DNA from: Monosiga brevicollis MX1
Taxonomy: Eukaryota; Opisthokonta; Choanoflagellata; Craspedida; Salpingoecidae
DNA length: 64,000 bases
NCBI RefSeq assembly: GCF_000002865.3
Contig: NW_001865041.1
Span: 1,225,478 to 1,289,477, forward strand
Direction of reading: 5' to 3'
Shown: piece after piece, positions 63,401 to 64,000 of the stretch
How the letters are laid out: every line of letters starts with the position of its first letter
How positions within the stretch are numbered: the stretch's first letter is position 1
The notes under the pieces: model-generated
What the model was told of the DNA's origin: nothing
What the model saw: only the letters and a program-made list of their open reading frames with translations
Databases searched by the model: none
Made by a program: the position numbers and the translations under genes

Positions 63401-64000
63401 CTTGTTCTTTCATGGCCTGGGCTCGACCTGCAATGACCAGTCTACACCCACTTACTTTGTGTGTTGGCGCAGTTCCAAAGCTTTTGGGCTGACATGATTC
63501 CCCTGGTTTATTTGGTGCTGTACGTCGCTTTTATCATCAAGCACACCTCCAGTAAATTTGAGGGTTGGATGGTACGTGACTGTAGTTCTTTATACAGCTT
63601 GCAACGCGGGCACTATCCCCCAACTGGGTCATGCCATCTGTTCCGTTGGGCCACACTTTGCTCACCTGTTCTGCCCTGCGTCCATGGTGGTCCTGGTCTC
63701 TGTGTCTAACTGAATGTAGTTTCACATTTTTACGCTGATTCACATGCTGACCGTCATGTTTATCGTGACCACCTTTGTGGATGCGGCCATCAGCAAGCGG
63801 GATCGCGTGGTCGAGCTGACGCTATATGTGTTTGCCGTCTACCAGGGCGCCCCAGTTCTGCTCTCCCTGATTGTGAGCCCACGCTCCGGCTGGCAGATGC
63901 TCAAGTACTTTATCCCCTTTATGCTCTTCTTGCCGACTCAAACCATGACATTCTGGACCTACTCGCTGACGCGCACCTTTGATTTGACGTGGGGCAATCG
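60461..64000 (+). CDS. Chitin synthase, C-terminus beyond window
   Basis: The first in-frame ATG is at 60461 (MDRRSSASATAANSDVAG). Exons start at 60461, 61541, 61959, 62249, 63471 and 63720; the last is open at the window end. The cytosolic N-terminal part, about 400 residues, is Ser/Thr/Pro-rich and unlike known modules. The family-2 glycosyltransferase core follows: WTTQQRRLCAVIPTYNEPA, FHVVIVMDGWG, TTDCGTLFEQD, PVLPGPCGLFNMKHL, LLAEDRFLSYA and QRRRWNNGTLACFIW, the last two being the EDR and QRRRW motifs of chitin synthases. Membrane helices then begin (LMTQFLILWQVIWITFSLF, IPLVYLVLYVAFII, FTLIHMLTVMFIVTTF). The enzyme polymerises N-acetylglucosamine from UDP-GlcNAc and passes the chain across the plasma membrane. 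The chitinase at 56544-59457 is its divergent neighbour. Hyaluronan or cellulose synthase is less likely because the QRRRW context and EDR are of chitin-synthase type. Confidence 0.9.

Overview
This is nuclear DNA from a unicellular eukaryote. The genes have short GT-AG introns (mostly about 70-250 bp, often starting GTRNGT), the sequence is GC-rich, and genes lie densely on both strands. The gene set mixes animal-type genes (WDR70, SmG, NPRL2, NAF1, EFHC1/Rib72, L-fucose kinase, P58IPK/DNAJC3) with genes most animals lack (a fused NADPH/NADH glutamate synthase) and with giant Thr-rich modular surface proteins. With a flagellar protein and a chitin synthase also present, a choanoflagellate such as Monosiga brevicollis is the best guess. 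The species is inference.

Layout. 1-1375 (-): end of an unrecognised low-complexity protein. 3809-7961 (-): WDR70 in 18 exons. 8717-9432 (+): SmG. 10424-10930 (-) and 13806-14303 (+): two small single-pass membrane proteins, an inverted, nearly identical pair. 14911-17438 (-): NPRL2. 17818-20032 (+): NAF1. 20426-23195 (+): EFHC1/2. 23574-24406 (-): unknown. 24756-31465 (-): glutamate synthase. 33052-39031 (-): L-fucose kinase. 39355-42232 (+): helical protein of unknown role. 42606-50771 (-): a 2,628-residue surface protein. 53263-55852 (+): P58IPK. 56544-59457 (-): membrane-anchored chitin-binding plus GH18 chitinase. 60461 to the window end (+): chitin synthase.

Neighbours are mostly divergent or convergent pairs with short spacers (NPRL2/NAF1 about 380 bp, fucokinase/helical protein about 320 bp, chitinase/chitin synthase about 1 kb). 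The most interesting items are: the LPMO-like/GH18/transmembrane fusion placed head-to-head with a chitin synthase; the giant protein with cohesin-like and dockerin-like modules and a cupredoxin-like domain on the far side of its membrane span; and the inverted gene pair whose cores are about 99% identical while both ends differ. I found no virus-like element, no tRNA or rRNA gene and no CRISPR array. The assembly has one 50-base gap in a CT repeat. Exon limits were read by eye from splice consensus, reading frame and family alignment; where exon sums are given they are multiples of three.
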